This document shows, one piece after another, positions 16,518-26,600 of a DNA stretch of 64,000 nt. The notes under the pieces were generated by a model that was not told the DNA's origin, ran no database searches, and worked only from the letters and a program-made list of their open reading frames with translations. Made by a program: the position numbers and the translations under genes. How positions within the stretch are numbered: the first letter of the stretch is position 1; each line of letters begins with the position of its first letter. The stretch is from Lactobacillus paragasseri. Its GTDB lineage: Bacteria > Bacillota > Bacilli > Lactobacillales > Lactobacillaceae. Where the stretch lies: NCBI RefSeq assembly GCF_003584685.1, contig NZ_AP018549.1, positions 558,001 through 622,000 on the forward strand. The letters are read 5' to 3'.

Positions 16518-18550
16518 AACGTATCTTAAATACTAACGAATTTCTACATGGCGGTGATTATAATCCTGAGCAGTGGTGGGATGAACCGGATGTGATCAAT
16601 CAAGATTTTGCACTGTTTAAGCAGGCAAAGATAAATACAGTGACAGTAGGAATTTTTTCGTGGGCAAAATTAGAACCAGAAGAAGGAAAGTATGATTTTT
16701 CATGGTTAGATGAGATTTTTGACCGAGTTGAGGAGATGAATGGTCATGTTGTTCTTGCTACGCCTAGTGGCGCAAGACCTGCATGGCTTGCACAAAAATA
16801 TCCTGAAGTTCTTCGAACAGATAATCTAGGAAATAAGCGTGGTTTTGGTGGTCGTCATAACCATTGTTTGACCTCACCTATTTATCGTGAAAAAGTGCGA
16901 GAGATTAATACGAAATTAGCGGAGCATTTTGGTCAAAGAAAGAGTCTAGTGCTTTGGCATATTTCTAATGAATATTCAGGCGAATGCTACTGCGAGTTAT
17001 GCAAAAATGCTTTTAGAGAGTGGTTAAAAAATAAATATGGAAATTTAGATAATCTCAATCATGCTTGGTGGAATACTTTCTGGAGTCATACTTATAACGA
17101 TTGGTCGCAGGTTAATCCACCAAGTCCTTTAAGTGAGATGGGTAATAAAGGGATGAATCTGGATTGGAAGAGATTTATTACAGATCAGACAATTTCGTTT
17201 ATTGATAATGAAACTGCACCCTTGAAAAAGATAACGCCGAATATTCCAGTTACTACTAATGTGATGGCTGGAAATCCTTTAATGGATCCATTTGCTGGTT
17301 TTGATTATCAAAAAGTTTCAAAGCATTTAGATTTTATTTCTTGGGATTCCTATCCTGCTTGGGGAAATGATAATCAAACTACAGCAGAACTTGGAAGAAA
17401 TGTTGGTCTAATTCATGATTTCTTTAGAAGTTTGAAACATCAGAACTTTTTAGTTATGGAAAACACTCCGTCGCGTGTTAACTGGCATAGTGTTGATAGG
17501 GCAAAGAGACCAGGAATGCATGAATTAGCCAGTTTACAGGATATAGCACATGGCAGTCAAGGCGTGCTGTATTTTCAGTTAAGAGCGTCACGCGGATCAT
17601 CAGAAATGTTTCATGGTGCGGTAATTGAACATCGCCATCCTGAGCAAACGCGTGCTTTTAAAGATGTCACTAAGGTAGGCAAAGACTTAGAAAAAATTAG
17701 ACCAATTGTTGATACTAATTACGCTAAAGCACGTGTAGCGATTGTATTTAGTTATGACAGTTATTGGGCTTTGCAAGATGCTGAAAGCTATAGTAAAGAT
17801 AAAAAGATCTGGCAAACAATTCAAAAACATTATCGTTATTTTTATGACCATGATATTCCAGTTGATTTTGTTAGTCCTGAAGATGATTTTTCAGAGTATA
17901 CCTTATTGATCGATCCGATGCATTTTTTGATGAGTAAAGCATACATTGAAAAAATTGACAGCTATGTTAAAAATGGTGGTCAGATTGTTGGCACTTATAT
18001 TAGCGGGGTTGTAGATGAAAATGATCTGGCTTATATGAATGAGTGGCCTAAGGAATTACAAGATATATATGGAATAGAGCCACTTGAGACGGATGTTTTG
18101 TATCCTGGACAAGCAAATACGATTATTTTTAAAGGAAAAGAATATAAGACACACGATTATTGTGAAACTTTAATAAATTGTACAGGAAAGGTGCTTGCAA
18201 AATATACTAGTGATTTCTATCAAGATACACCTGCTATTGTGGAACACGAAGATGGGCTAGGAAAAGGATATTATCTTGCTTGCCGGACCGATTATGATTT
18301 GCTAGAAAAATTTTATGAAGAAATAGCCAGTGATTTAATTCCAGAACTGCCAATTTGTAAATCTAGCAGTAAAGTTTCGATTCAAGTGCGTGAAAATGGG
18401 AATACACAGTATTGGTTTGTTCAGAACTTTTCTGATAAAGAGGCAAAGATTAAATTAGATAAGGAACTTCTTGACCTCATAGGAGGTAAAAAGGATAAAG
18501 GAGAAGTTGTTTTAAAGCCATTTGAGAGTAAAGTTTATGGTGTTGAGTAG
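16514..18550 (+). CDS. Beta-galactosidase, glycoside hydrolase family 42
   Basis: 678 residues, the usual GH42 length. The TIM barrel holds the acid/base Glu E153 in WHISNEY and the nucleophile E316 in LVMENTPSRVNWH. Cysteines C118, C158, C160 and C163 match the zinc cluster of this family. The trimerisation and C-terminal domains follow. No signal peptide, so it acts in the cytoplasm on imported galactosides (short galacto-oligosaccharides are typical). The start has AAGGA upstream and overlaps the remnant ORF before it. No dedicated sugar transporter is adjacent. Confidence 0.92.
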   Translation: MKRILNTNEFLHGGDYNPEQWWDEPDVINQDFALFKQAKINTVTVGIFSWAKLEPEEGKYDFSWLDEIFDRVEEMNGHVVLATPSGARPAWLAQKYPEVLRTDNLGNKRGFGGRHNHCLTSPIYREKVREINTKLAEHFGQRKSLVLWHISNEYSGECYCELCKNAFREWLKNKYGNLDNLNHAWWNTFWSHTYNDWSQVNPPSPLSEMGNKGMNLDWKRFITDQTISFIDNETAPLKKITPNIPVTTNVMAGNPLMDPFAGFDYQKVSKHLDFISWDSYPAWGNDNQTTAELGRNVGLIHDFFRSLKHQNFLVMENTPSRVNWHSVDRAKRPGMHELASLQDIAHGSQGVLYFQLRASRGSSEMFHGAVIEHRHPEQTRAFKDVTKVGKDLEKIRPIVDTNYAKARVAIVFSYDSYWALQDAESYSKDKKIWQTIQKHYRYFYDHDIPVDFVSPEDDFSEYTLLIDPMHFLMSKAYIEKIDSYVKNGGQIVGTYISGVVDENDLAYMNEWPKELQDIYGIEPLETDVLYPGQANTIIFKGKEYKTHDYCETLINCTGKVLAKYTSDFYQDTPAIVEHEDGLGKGYYLACRTDYDLLEKFYEEIASDLIPELPICKSSSKVSIQVRENGNTQYWFVQNFSDKEAKIKLDKELLDLIGGKKDKGEVVLKPFESKVYGVE

Positions 18551-18560
18551 ATGAGTTTAA

Positions 18561-18600
18561 AATAGGCATTCTAGGATAAAAAGAGAATGCTTATTTTTTA
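18561..18600 (+). terminator. Intrinsic terminator of the beta-galactosidase gene
   Basis: AATAGGCATTCT pairs with AGAGAATGCTTATT, imperfect at two places, followed by TTTTTTA. Confidence 0.75.
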
Positions 18601-18697
18601 TATTGATCTACACCGATTTGACTACTTATTCTAAATAGGTATAAAATTAACCTTTCTGTGTGAATAAAACACAAAAGACGGAAAGGAATAATTTTTG

Positions 18698-20191
18698 ATG
18701 AATAATTCGACAACAGAGAAGACTTTCTTTGGACAGCCACGTGGTTTGTCCACTTTGTTCTTCACTGAAATGTGGGAGAGATTTAGTTACTACGGTATGC
18801 GTGCTATCCTACTCTTCTACATGTACTATGCTGTAGAACGTGGCGGACTAGGCATGGATGAAACAACTGCTGCCTCAATCATGTCTATTTATGGTTCGCT
18901 AGTTTTTCTTTCTACAGTAGCTGGGGGCTGGCTAGCAGATAGAATCTGGGGAGCAAGGAGTACTGTCTTCTTTGGTGGTGTCCTAATTATGATTGGACAC
19001 ATTGTTTTAGCTTTGCCAATGGCAGAGTTAGGCTTATATATTTCAATTGCATTTATTGTAATTGGTACTGGATTGCTTAAACCAAATGTTTCTAACATGG
19101 TAGGTGGTCTTTACTCTTTAGATGATCGAAGAAGAGATGCAGGATTCAGTATTTTTGTTTTCGGCATTAACCTTGGATCTGCTTTAGCTCCCTGGCTTGT
19201 TCCTTGGGCAAGTGAAGGATTTGGTTTTAACTTATTTGGCAATCATCTTAATTTCCACGCTGGTTTTTCTTTAGCGGCAGTAGGAATGTTCTTTGCCTTG
19301 GTGCAATATGTGTGGGGAGGTAGAAAATACCTTTCTGATGATGGGATGCAGCCGACTGATCCAATTGATCCTGCAACTCGTAATAAGCTATTGAAGAGAG
19401 TTCTTTTAGGTGCTTTAGTTTTAGCAGCTGTTTTAGGTGTGATGGCTGCGTTAGATCAATTAAACGTCGATAACATTATTACCCTAATTACTATTGTGGC
19501 TATTGCTTTGCCAATTTACTACTTTGTTTTAATGCTTAGAAGTCCTAAAGTAACTAAAGAAGAACGTTCGAAAGTATGGGCTTATATTCCATTATTTATT
19601 GCTGCTGCAATTTTCTGGGGAATTGAAGAATCTGGATCAGTTGTTTTAGCCTTGTTTGCTGCGCAAAGAACAGTTCTTCATATTGGAAACTGGCACTTTA
19701 CTGCTGCTAACTTCCAAACTTTAAATCCATTATTTATTATGATTTTAACCCCATTTTTTGTTTGGCTATGGGATAACTGGAAGAAGCAACCGAGTGCTGC
19801 TGGTAAGTTTGCAGCTGGTTTAGTTTTTGCTGGACTTTCATACATGTGGATGGCACTACCAGGTATGCTCTATGGAACAAATGGACGGGTTAGCCCATTC
19901 TGGTTAGTTGGTTCCTGGTTCATTGTTGAAATTGCTGAGATGCTTATTTCGCCAATTGGATTATCCGTAACAACTCGTTTAGCTCCTAAGGCATTCCGCT
20001 CGCAAATGATGAGTCTTTGGTTCTTAGCTGATGCAACTGGACAAGCTGTTAATTCGCAGATTGTTAAGTATTACTCAAGTAAAACTGAAGTAGCTTACTT
20101 CTTAGCTGTTGGTTTGGTAAGTGTGTTATTTGGTGTTGTAATGTTTTTCTTCACAAAGAAGATTCATAATTTGATGGCTGACGCTGAGTAA
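18698..20191 (+). CDS. dtpT: Proton-dependent di-/tripeptide transporter (POT family, DtpT-like)
   Basis: 497 residues with 14 predicted helices. The N-terminal signature EMWERFSYYGMRAILLFYM contains the ExxERFxYYG motif required for proton coupling in POT transporters. ATG 18698 follows GGAAAGG; the TTG one codon earlier is less likely. Monocistronic, with terminators on both sides. It imports short peptides, matching the limited amino-acid synthesis of these lactobacilli. Confidence 0.93.
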   Translation: MNNSTTEKTFFGQPRGLSTLFFTEMWERFSYYGMRAILLFYMYYAVERGGLGMDETTAASIMSIYGSLVFLSTVAGGWLADRIWGARSTVFFGGVLIMIGHIVLALPMAELGLYISIAFIVIGTGLLKPNVSNMVGGLYSLDDRRRDAGFSIFVFGINLGSALAPWLVPWASEGFGFNLFGNHLNFHAGFSLAAVGMFFALVQYVWGGRKYLSDDGMQPTDPIDPATRNKLLKRVLLGALVLAAVLGVMAALDQLNVDNIITLITIVAIALPIYYFVLMLRSPKVTKEERSKVWAYIPLFIAAAIFWGIEESGSVVLALFAAQRTVLHIGNWHFTAANFQTLNPLFIMILTPFFVWLWDNWKKQPSAAGKFAAGLVFAGLSYMWMALPGMLYGTNGRVSPFWLVGSWFIVEIAEMLISPIGLSVTTRLAPKAFRSQMMSLWFLADATGQAVNSQIVKYYSSKTEVAYFLAVGLVSVLFGVVMFFFTKKIHNLMADAE

Positions 20192-20218
20192 TTAAGTAAA
20201 AAATTGAATATTTAAATT

Positions 20219-20252
20219 AAAAAGATTCAAGCTTTAGCTTGAGTCTTTTTTC
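20219..20252 (+). terminator. Intrinsic terminator of dtpT
   Basis: AAAAAGATTCAAGCT and AGCTTGAGTCTTTTTT pair with a G-T wobble and a tiny loop, followed by T-rich sequence. Confidence 0.8.
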
Positions 20253-20343
20253 TGTAGGCATTGTAAATTATTAAAAAACGAGTAGAATGAATTCTGAAGA
20301 AATAATTGGATGACAGAGAGCATTCGTTTTGGAGGAATTAAAT

Positions 20344-21576
20344 ATGGATACAATGGTTAAGCACAGACATAGTCTAAGCAAAAATCAGAAGTGGGTTATA
20401 GCATCTACTTCTTCAGGTTTTGCTCTTGAAAATATGGATGTGCTTTTTTTATCGTTTGCAATGAGTTCAATGATTGCTGATCTGCACTTATCAGGTGGAG
20501 CAGCAGGTTTTATTTCGACAATTACTAACCTTGGAATGTTAGTGGGTGGAATTGCTTTTGGAATTTTAGGAGATAAAATTGGCCGTGTTAAGACTTTTAG
20601 TCATACGGTAATTATTTTTGCGATTGCGACTGCTTTGATGGCTTTTGCTAATAATATTTATATGATCTATGGACTACGTTTCTTAGCAGGAATCGGAGCT
20701 GGTGGTGAATATGGTGTCGGAATTGCTTTAATTGCTGAAAACTTTCATAAAGAGCAAATCGGTAAGATGACATCAGTTGCAGCAATTGGTGGTCAAATTG
20801 GCGCAATTTTGGCAGCTTTGATTGCGGCTTGGATTATTCCAACGGCTGGTTGGCATATGCTATTTCTAGTAGGAATCATTCCAGTAGTTTTAACAATTTT
20901 TATTAGAAAGCATGTTCATGAAAGTGAACAATTTCTTGAGGCTAAAGCGAGTGAAAAGAATTCATTATTGTCAGATGTAGCTAAAAAGATGTTCTCTACG
21001 CCTCGTCTTGCTTGGCAAACACTGGGTTTGATGATTATGATGACTGTTCAAATTGCTGGCTACTTTGGCTTAATGAACTGGTTACCAACAATTGTTCAAA
21101 AGCAATTAAACTTAAATGTTTCAAATTCTAGTCTTTGGATGATTGCAACTATCATTGGGATGAGTATCGGAATGATGACCTTTGGTTCAATTTTTGACTA
21201 CTTTGGTCCTAGAAGAGCCTTTGCAATTTTCTTAATTGGTTCTGCCTTGATGGTATATACTTTGAGCTTAGCTCAAAATATGGCTACTCTTTTAGTAATT
21301 GGTGCGGTTGTCGGCTTTTTCTCAAACGGGATGTTTGGCGGTTACGGTGCTGTGATCAGTAGATTGTACCCAACTGAGATTAGATCAAGTGCCAACAACA
21401 TTATTGTTAATGTGGGTAGAGCAATTGGTGGTTTTTCATCAGTAGTAATCGGTATTTTAATGGATAGATATAATCTTGGTGTAGTAATGGGCTTTTTATC
21501 AGCCTTATACATTATTAGCTTCATTGTGATGATTACTTTACCAGGTTTAAGGGATTTATCAAAAGTAACAAAATAG
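20344..21576 (+). CDS. MFS transporter, metabolite:H+ symporter type
   Basis: About 410 residues with 12 helices. The loop GDKIGRVKT after helix 2, the RFLAGIGAGGEYGVG stretch in helix 4 and the LYPTEIRSSANN motif late in the protein are typical of the aromatic acid / sialate / NiaP-like symporter branch. ATG 20344 has GGAGG upstream, so the TTG-led extension is rejected. Monocistronic. The substrate cannot be read from sequence. Confidence 0.8.
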   Translation: MDTMVKHRHSLSKNQKWVIASTSSGFALENMDVLFLSFAMSSMIADLHLSGGAAGFISTITNLGMLVGGIAFGILGDKIGRVKTFSHTVIIFAIATALMAFANNIYMIYGLRFLAGIGAGGEYGVGIALIAENFHKEQIGKMTSVAAIGGQIGAILAALIAAWIIPTAGWHMLFLVGIIPVVLTIFIRKHVHESEQFLEAKASEKNSLLSDVAKKMFSTPRLAWQTLGLMIMMTVQIAGYFGLMNWLPTIVQKQLNLNVSNSSLWMIATIIGMSIGMMTFGSIFDYFGPRRAFAIFLIGSALMVYTLSLAQNMATLLVIGAVVGFFSNGMFGGYGAVISRLYPTEIRSSANNIIVNVGRAIGGFSSVVIGILMDRYNLGVVMGFLSALYIISFIVMITLPGLRDLSKVTK

Positions 21577-21673
21577 TATAGCTTTTAGCAATAGTAAACT
21601 AGTGAGAATAAATATTTTTCAATTAATAATTGTCCTTGTATACTAGAGAAAAGTAAGTGTGAGAGGAAAGATT

Positions 21674-22525
21674 ATGAAGAAGAGAAAAATTTATCTTGCT
21701 AGTTTTTTTGTTGCTTTATTTTTATTGGTTTTAACGGGATGTAGTCAAAAGTCGCAGGAAATTCCAACAAAAAAGGTTACAGTTTCATTGAGTAATACTA
21801 AAACAATTCCTACCTTTTTCTTCCACGGTTGGGGCTCCAGTGTAAATGCCGAAAAGCATATGGCAAATGCGGCTAAAAAGGCCGGTGCGACTAATACCAT
21901 TGTTCAAGCTGACGTAAGTAAAAATGGTACTGTTAAGTTGAACGGAACTATTCCCAAAAGTGCCAAGAACCCAATTATTGAAGTTAATTTAGAAGATAAT
22001 CAAAGTGGTAAGACGTCCTATGTGAAAGACGTGATTACTGCCGTTTCAAATAAATATCACTACGCTAAAATCAATTTAGTTGGACATTCGATGGGAAATT
22101 TGCAGATTGCTAATTATATTAATGAGAACTACAACAATAAAAAATTACCACAGATTAATAAAGTAGTTTCAATTGCTGGACATTACGATGGCTATTTAGG
22201 CGAAGAAGCCGGACAAAAAGCCAAGATCAAGAATAAAGAAACAGGGCAACCAGACATTTACAGTGATGGATTTAAGAAATTGTTGCCTTTGCGTAAACAT
22301 TATCCAAAGCAGATCGAAGTTTTGAATATTTATGGTAATAAGAAAGATGGCTCGAATTCGGACGGTTCAGTTTCTGTAGCTTCTGCTCAAAGTTATAAAT
22401 ATTTAATTAATGGACGTGCAAAATCATATCGAGAAGTTGAAATAAAAGGAAAGAATGCGCAACACAGTAAATTGCATGAAAATAAAGAGGTTGATCGTCT
22501 TCTAATTGACTTTTTATGGAAATAA
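21674..22525 (+). CDS. Alpha/beta-hydrolase lipoprotein, DUF915 family
   Basis: 283 residues with signal peptide and lipobox VLTGC. The alpha/beta-hydrolase core shows FFHGWGSS (oxyanion region), the nucleophile elbow LVGHSMGN and SIAGHYDG, with an acidic residue and the final His in NAQHSKLH. Predicted surface-anchored esterase-like protein; substrate unknown. ATG 21674 follows GAGAGG. A promoter is visible upstream: TTTTCA, 17 bases, TATACT. Confidence 0.82.
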   Translation: MKKRKIYLASFFVALFLLVLTGCSQKSQEIPTKKVTVSLSNTKTIPTFFFHGWGSSVNAEKHMANAAKKAGATNTIVQADVSKNGTVKLNGTIPKSAKNPIIEVNLEDNQSGKTSYVKDVITAVSNKYHYAKINLVGHSMGNLQIANYINENYNNKKLPQINKVVSIAGHYDGYLGEEAGQKAKIKNKETGQPDIYSDGFKKLLPLRKHYPKQIEVLNIYGNKKDGSNSDGSVSVASAQSYKYLINGRAKSYREVEIKGKNAQHSKLHENKEVDRLLIDFLWK

Positions 22526-22542
22526 AAATAAAAAATATTGAC

Positions 22543-22599
22543 AAATAGTCCTTGTAGATACTAATATAATTAAACGATTAGTATCTACAGGGACTATTT
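22543..22599 (+). promoter_or_regulatory. Long inverted repeat upstream of MarR/exporter operon
   Basis: Two 23-base arms (22543-22565, 22577-22599) are complementary except for one position that becomes a G-U wobble in RNA, with an 11-base loop. TTGACA lies just before the left arm and TATAAT inside the repeat, though they are 21 bases apart. The right arm runs into TTTTTG. It could therefore be the MarR operator, the terminator of the upstream hydrolase gene, or both. Confidence 0.7.
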
Positions 22600-22613
22600 T
22601 TGCGAGGCAAAGC

Positions 22614-23054
22614 ATGGAACTAAGTGAAACAGAAAAATTAAATTTTGCGATTATTCGTGGTAGTAAGGCTTATGAAGAATGGGATAGACAGCAAGGCATG
22701 CCTGCTTATTTAACGATTATCTTGTATGAATTACTATTACGCAAAAGATTGACACAAAAGGACTTAGTTTATCTAAGTGACTTACCTAAACAATCAATTA
22801 ATAAAGGGATTCATCGTTTATTAGAAAAGGATTATTTGAAATTAACAATTGATCCGGATGACAATCGAGTAAAGTATTGTCAGTTGACTGAATCTGGTAA
22901 AAAATATGCCAAGGAAAAAATGACACCCTTATTTGAAATAGAAAATAAAGTAGCTCAAAAGATGGGTGCGCAAAAGATGAAACAATTGGTAGCTCTAAAT
23001 GAAGAATGGAGTGAAACATTTTGGAGATTTTTAAGAAAGAAGGGAGAAAAATAA
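22614..23054 (+). CDS. MarR-family transcriptional regulator
   Basis: 146 residues with the winged helix-turn-helix (LTQKDLVYLSDLPKQSINKGIHRLLEKDYL) and wing with DPDDNRVKYCQLT. First gene of an operon with two ABC exporter half-transporters; the stop TAA directly abuts the next ATG. The large inverted repeat upstream is the likely operator. It probably represses the exporter until a toxic ligand binds. Confidence 0.88.
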   Translation: MELSETEKLNFAIIRGSKAYEEWDRQQGMPAYLTIILYELLLRKRLTQKDLVYLSDLPKQSINKGIHRLLEKDYLKLTIDPDDNRVKYCQLTESGKKYAKEKMTPLFEIENKVAQKMGAQKMKQLVALNEEWSETFWRFLRKKGEK

Positions 23055-24789
23055 ATGCAGATTTTGAAGCCGCATTTCAAAAAATATCGTAAAGAAATTA
23101 TTTTGGCAGTTATCACCATTTTGGTTTCAGCTTTTGCAACCTTATGGCAACCGCGATTGTTAGAAAACATTCAAAAAGCAATTTTAGCTGATAATCATGA
23201 TACTGTTTTAAGAGATGGGATTGGGTTAGTAGTACTTGGTTTATTAGCGATTATTGCCGGAATTTTTAATGTATATTATGCTGCAAAAATTGCCCAGGGA
23301 ATAACTTCAGATTTACGAGAAGAAACTTATGCAAAAATTCAGAGCTTTTCATTTGGAAATATTGAGAAGTTTTCTAGTGGTTCTTTAGTAGTACGTTTAA
23401 TTAACGATATGAACCAAGTTATGAATATGATGATGATCTTGTTCATGCAGCTGCTTAGAATGCCGATAATTTTGATTGGTTCATTTGTATTAAGTATTGT
23501 TACTATTCCTCATTATTGGTGGGCTCCAGTATTAATGCTTGCTTTAATGATGGGTGTTGGCTTTATTGTTATTCAAAATATGAACCAGCTGTTTGCCAAG
23601 TTTCAAAAATATATGGATAAAATTTCTACTCGTGTAAAGGAAAATTTACAGGGTGTTCGTGTAGTTAAATCTTTTAATCAAGGTGAAAATGAAATCAAGA
23701 GATTTAATAAGACTTCTGATAGTTTGAATGAGTTAAACATTAAAATTGGTTATTGGATTTCTACTATATATGCCAGCATTTATGCTAATTGCTTATTTAG
23801 TAATTGCATTAGTAGTCTTTTTAGTAGGCCGCAGTGCTAATTTAAATCCAACTGATGTAGCTGTTGTATCACCATATGTTTCTTATATTTTAACTTTGCT
23901 CTTTGCAATTTTAATTGGGGGCTTTGTGATTATGAACTTCACCCGTGGGATGGTTTCTTTGAGAAGAATTAAGGAAGTTCTTGATACTGAGCCGGATGTT
24001 CAATTTAATCCCAATGCTTCAGCTGCACCAGAAAAAGGTAGTATTGAATTCGATAATGTTTCTTTTACTTATCCAGATGGGGATAAGCCAACTCTGAAAA
24101 ATATTTCCTTTAAAGTAAAGCCAGGAGAGATGGTTGGTATTGTTGGAGCAACTGGATCGGGTAAGAGTACGCTTGCTCAACTTATTCCGCGTCTTTATGA
24201 TCCAACTGAAGGAATGATCAAAATTGGTGTCAAAGATTTAAAAACTATTGGTGAAAAAGCTCTTCGTAATACAGTTTCAATGGTTTTGCAAAAAGCAATT
24301 TTATTCTCTGGTACAATTGCATCTAACTTACGGCAAGGTAAAGAAGATGCAACCGATTATGAATTGAAGCGTGCTTCAGAAATTGCACAAGCGCAAGAAT
24401 TTGTAGGTCAATATCCAGATGAATTCGATCATGAGGTTGAAGAGCGATCAGCCAATTTCTCCGGCGGTCAAAAGCAACGTTTATCTATTGCTCGCGGTGT
24501 AATCGGTCAACCACCTATTTTAATTTTGGATGATTCAACTTCAGCCTTGGATGCTAAATCTGAAAAATTGGTTCAAGAGGCTCTAGAACATGATCTAAAG
24601 GATACTACAACAGTAATTATTGCTGAAAAAATTGTGTCAGTAATGAATGCTGATAAAATTTTAGTTTTAGATGATGGAAAACTCGTCGCTGAAGGGACTC
24701 ATGAAGAGCTATTAAAGACTTCTCCAATTTATCAAGATATTTATCGCACACAAAAAGCTAAAGAAAAGAGAGGCGAGATTGATGAGTAA
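23055..24789 (+). pseudogene. ABC multidrug exporter subunit 1, broken by a one-base frameshift
   Basis: Frame 1 encodes the N-terminal part of an exporter membrane domain to about residue 235, then runs out of frame near 23767 in ctactatatatgcc. The protein resumes in the next frame as [16 protein letters not shown] and continues to a full ATPase. Removing one base restores a 577-residue protein. The ATPase has Walker A GATGSGKS and signature FSGGQKQR, but Walker B ends DDST (Asp in place of the catalytic Glu) and the switch His is replaced (IIAEK). This is the degenerate-site half of a heterodimeric exporter. Genuine mutation or a sequencing error in a TA run. Confidence 0.82.
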
Positions 24790-26551
24790 TACTAAAAAAG
24801 CCTTGAAATATTTTGCTAAGTATCTGAAGAATTACTGGAAAGGAGTTACGGTAGTTGTAGTCCTTTCCTTGGTTTCGACTTTAAGTCAAGTTTTAGGACC
24901 GCTTTTCCTGGGAAATGCTGTTCAAGAATTGACTAAAGCTGTCAGCAAAGTAGCTAGTCGCAGTCATGATTTAAGTAGTTTTTATCAGTCTCTTGGCTCA
25001 ATGGTCAGCGTTTATGCAGCAGGAATTGTTGCTTCGTTCATTGCTTGGATGGTAATGTCTAAATTTACTGCGAACGCTACAAATGACATGAGAGAGAACT
25101 TATTTGCCAAGTTTCAGAGGATGCTAATTCGTTATTTCGATACTCATCAAGATGGAAAGTTATTATCTTTGTTTAATTCAGATTTAGATAATATTTTTAA
25201 CGCCTTAAATAATGCAATTTTTGAAATTATTTCTCAAGGTGCATTATTAATCGGAACAATTATTATGATGTTTATTGTTAATCCAGTGATGGCTTGGTTT
25301 ACAATAGCTACAACCCCGTTTATTTTGATAATTAGTTTAGTCATTATGAAAAAGGCACGGATTTATTTAGACAAGCAGCAAGATAAAATCAGTGACCTTA
25401 ACGGATATGTTAATGAACAGATTAATGGTGAAAAAGTTATTATTACTAATGGCTTACAAAAAGAATCTGTTCAAAACTTTAAAAAATATAATAACGATGT
25501 TCGTAGCGCTATGTTTAAGGGGCAATTTTATTCTGGAATGCTTTTCCCATTATTACAAGGAATTTCTTTATTGAACTTAGCTATTGTAATTGGTGGAGGT
25601 GCATGGCTAATTGTTAGCGGTCAGGTAAGTGGAGCAGTGGGTTTAGGATTAATTGTTGCTTTTGTTGAATATTCGCAAACATATTTCCAGCCTTTAACTC
25701 AATTAACTTCTATTTATTCTATGACTCAACTTGCTTTAACCGGTGCAAGAAGATTGGCTACTGTTGAAGAGCAAGATGAAGAAGATACTGTGCCAAATGG
25801 CAAAGTTTTACAAGGAATTGAAAAAGGCGTTAAGCTTGAAAATGTGCATTTTGGTTATAACGCTGATAAAGAAATTTTGCATGGTGTTTCAATTGACGTT
25901 GATAAGGGGAAATCTGTTGCCGTAGTTGGTCCAACTGGATCAGGGAAAACAACTATTATGAACTTGATTAATCGCTTCTACGATGTTAATAGTGGAAAAG
26001 TAACCTTTGATGGCGTTGATGTGCGTGATATTACGCTTGAATCTTTAAGAAATAATGTAGGTATTGTTTTACAAGATTCAGTACTGTTTACTGGAACAGT
26101 TGAAGAGAATATTAAGTATGGTAAGCCAACTGCAAGTCGAGAAGAAGTAATTGCAGCAGCAAAAGAAGCGAATATTCATGACTTTATCATGACGCTTCCT
26201 GAAGGTTATGATACTCAAGTTTCGGAAGAAAATTCGGTCTTTTCTACTGGCCAGAAACAATTAATTTCGATTGCTAGAACTATTTTGACTGATCCAGAAT
26301 TTTTGATTTTAGATGAGGCCACTTCTAATGTTGATACAGTTACTGAGTCTAAAATTCAAAAGGCAATGGATGCTGTTATTGCAGGCAGAACGAGCTTTGT
26401 TATTGCTCACCGTTTGAAGACAATTCTAAATTCAGATAAAATAGTAGTATTGAAAGACGGAAATGTCATCGAAGAAGGAAACCACGACGAGCTGATTAAG
26501 AAGCGTGGATTTTACTACGGACTATATACTAACCAAATGGCATTTGAATAA
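24782..26551 (+). CDS. ABC multidrug exporter subunit 2 (catalytically competent half)
   Basis: 589 residues: six-helix membrane domain then ATPase. Walker [10 protein letters not shown], Walker B FLILDEAT with the catalytic Glu, and switch His in VIAHRL are intact. The signature reads STGQKQ, the non-canonical form often seen in this half. ATG 24782 overlaps the end of subunit 1 by 8 bases. As these exporters work as heterodimers (LmrCD/BmrCD type), the frameshift in subunit 1 should inactivate the pump if real. Confidence 0.88.
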   Translation: MSNTKKALKYFAKYLKNYWKGVTVVVVLSLVSTLSQVLGPLFLGNAVQELTKAVSKVASRSHDLSSFYQSLGSMVSVYAAGIVASFIAWMVMSKFTANATNDMRENLFAKFQRMLIRYFDTHQDGKLLSLFNSDLDNIFNALNNAIFEIISQGALLIGTIIMMFIVNPVMAWFTIATTPFILIISLVIMKKARIYLDKQQDKISDLNGYVNEQINGEKVIITNGLQKESVQNFKKYNNDVRSAMFKGQFYSGMLFPLLQGISLLNLAIVIGGGAWLIVSGQVSGAVGLGLIVAFVEYSQTYFQPLTQLTSIYSMTQLALTGARRLATVEEQDEEDTVPNGKVLQGIEKGVKLENVHFGYNADKEILHGVSIDVDKGKSVAVVGPTGSGKTTIMNLINRFYDVNSGKVTFDGVDVRDITLESLRNNVGIVLQDSVLFTGTVEENIKYGKPTASREEVIAAAKEANIHDFIMTLPEGYDTQVSEENSVFSTGQKQLISIARTILTDPEFLILDEATSNVDTVTESKIQKAMDAVIAGRTSFVIAHRLKTILNSDKIVVLKDGNVIEEGNHDELIKKRGFYYGLYTNQMAFE

Positions 26552-26552
26552 T

Positions 26553-26580
26553 TTAGAGGGATCTTTTCCCTCTAATTTTA
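26553..26580 (+). terminator. Hairpin after the exporter operon
   Basis: TTAGAGGGA (26553-26561) and TCCCTCTAA (26567-26575) form a perfect 9-bp stem, followed by a short TTTTA run. Probably a weak terminator. Confidence 0.6.
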
Positions 26581-26600
26581 GTTAGGGGGGAAACAAAAAA

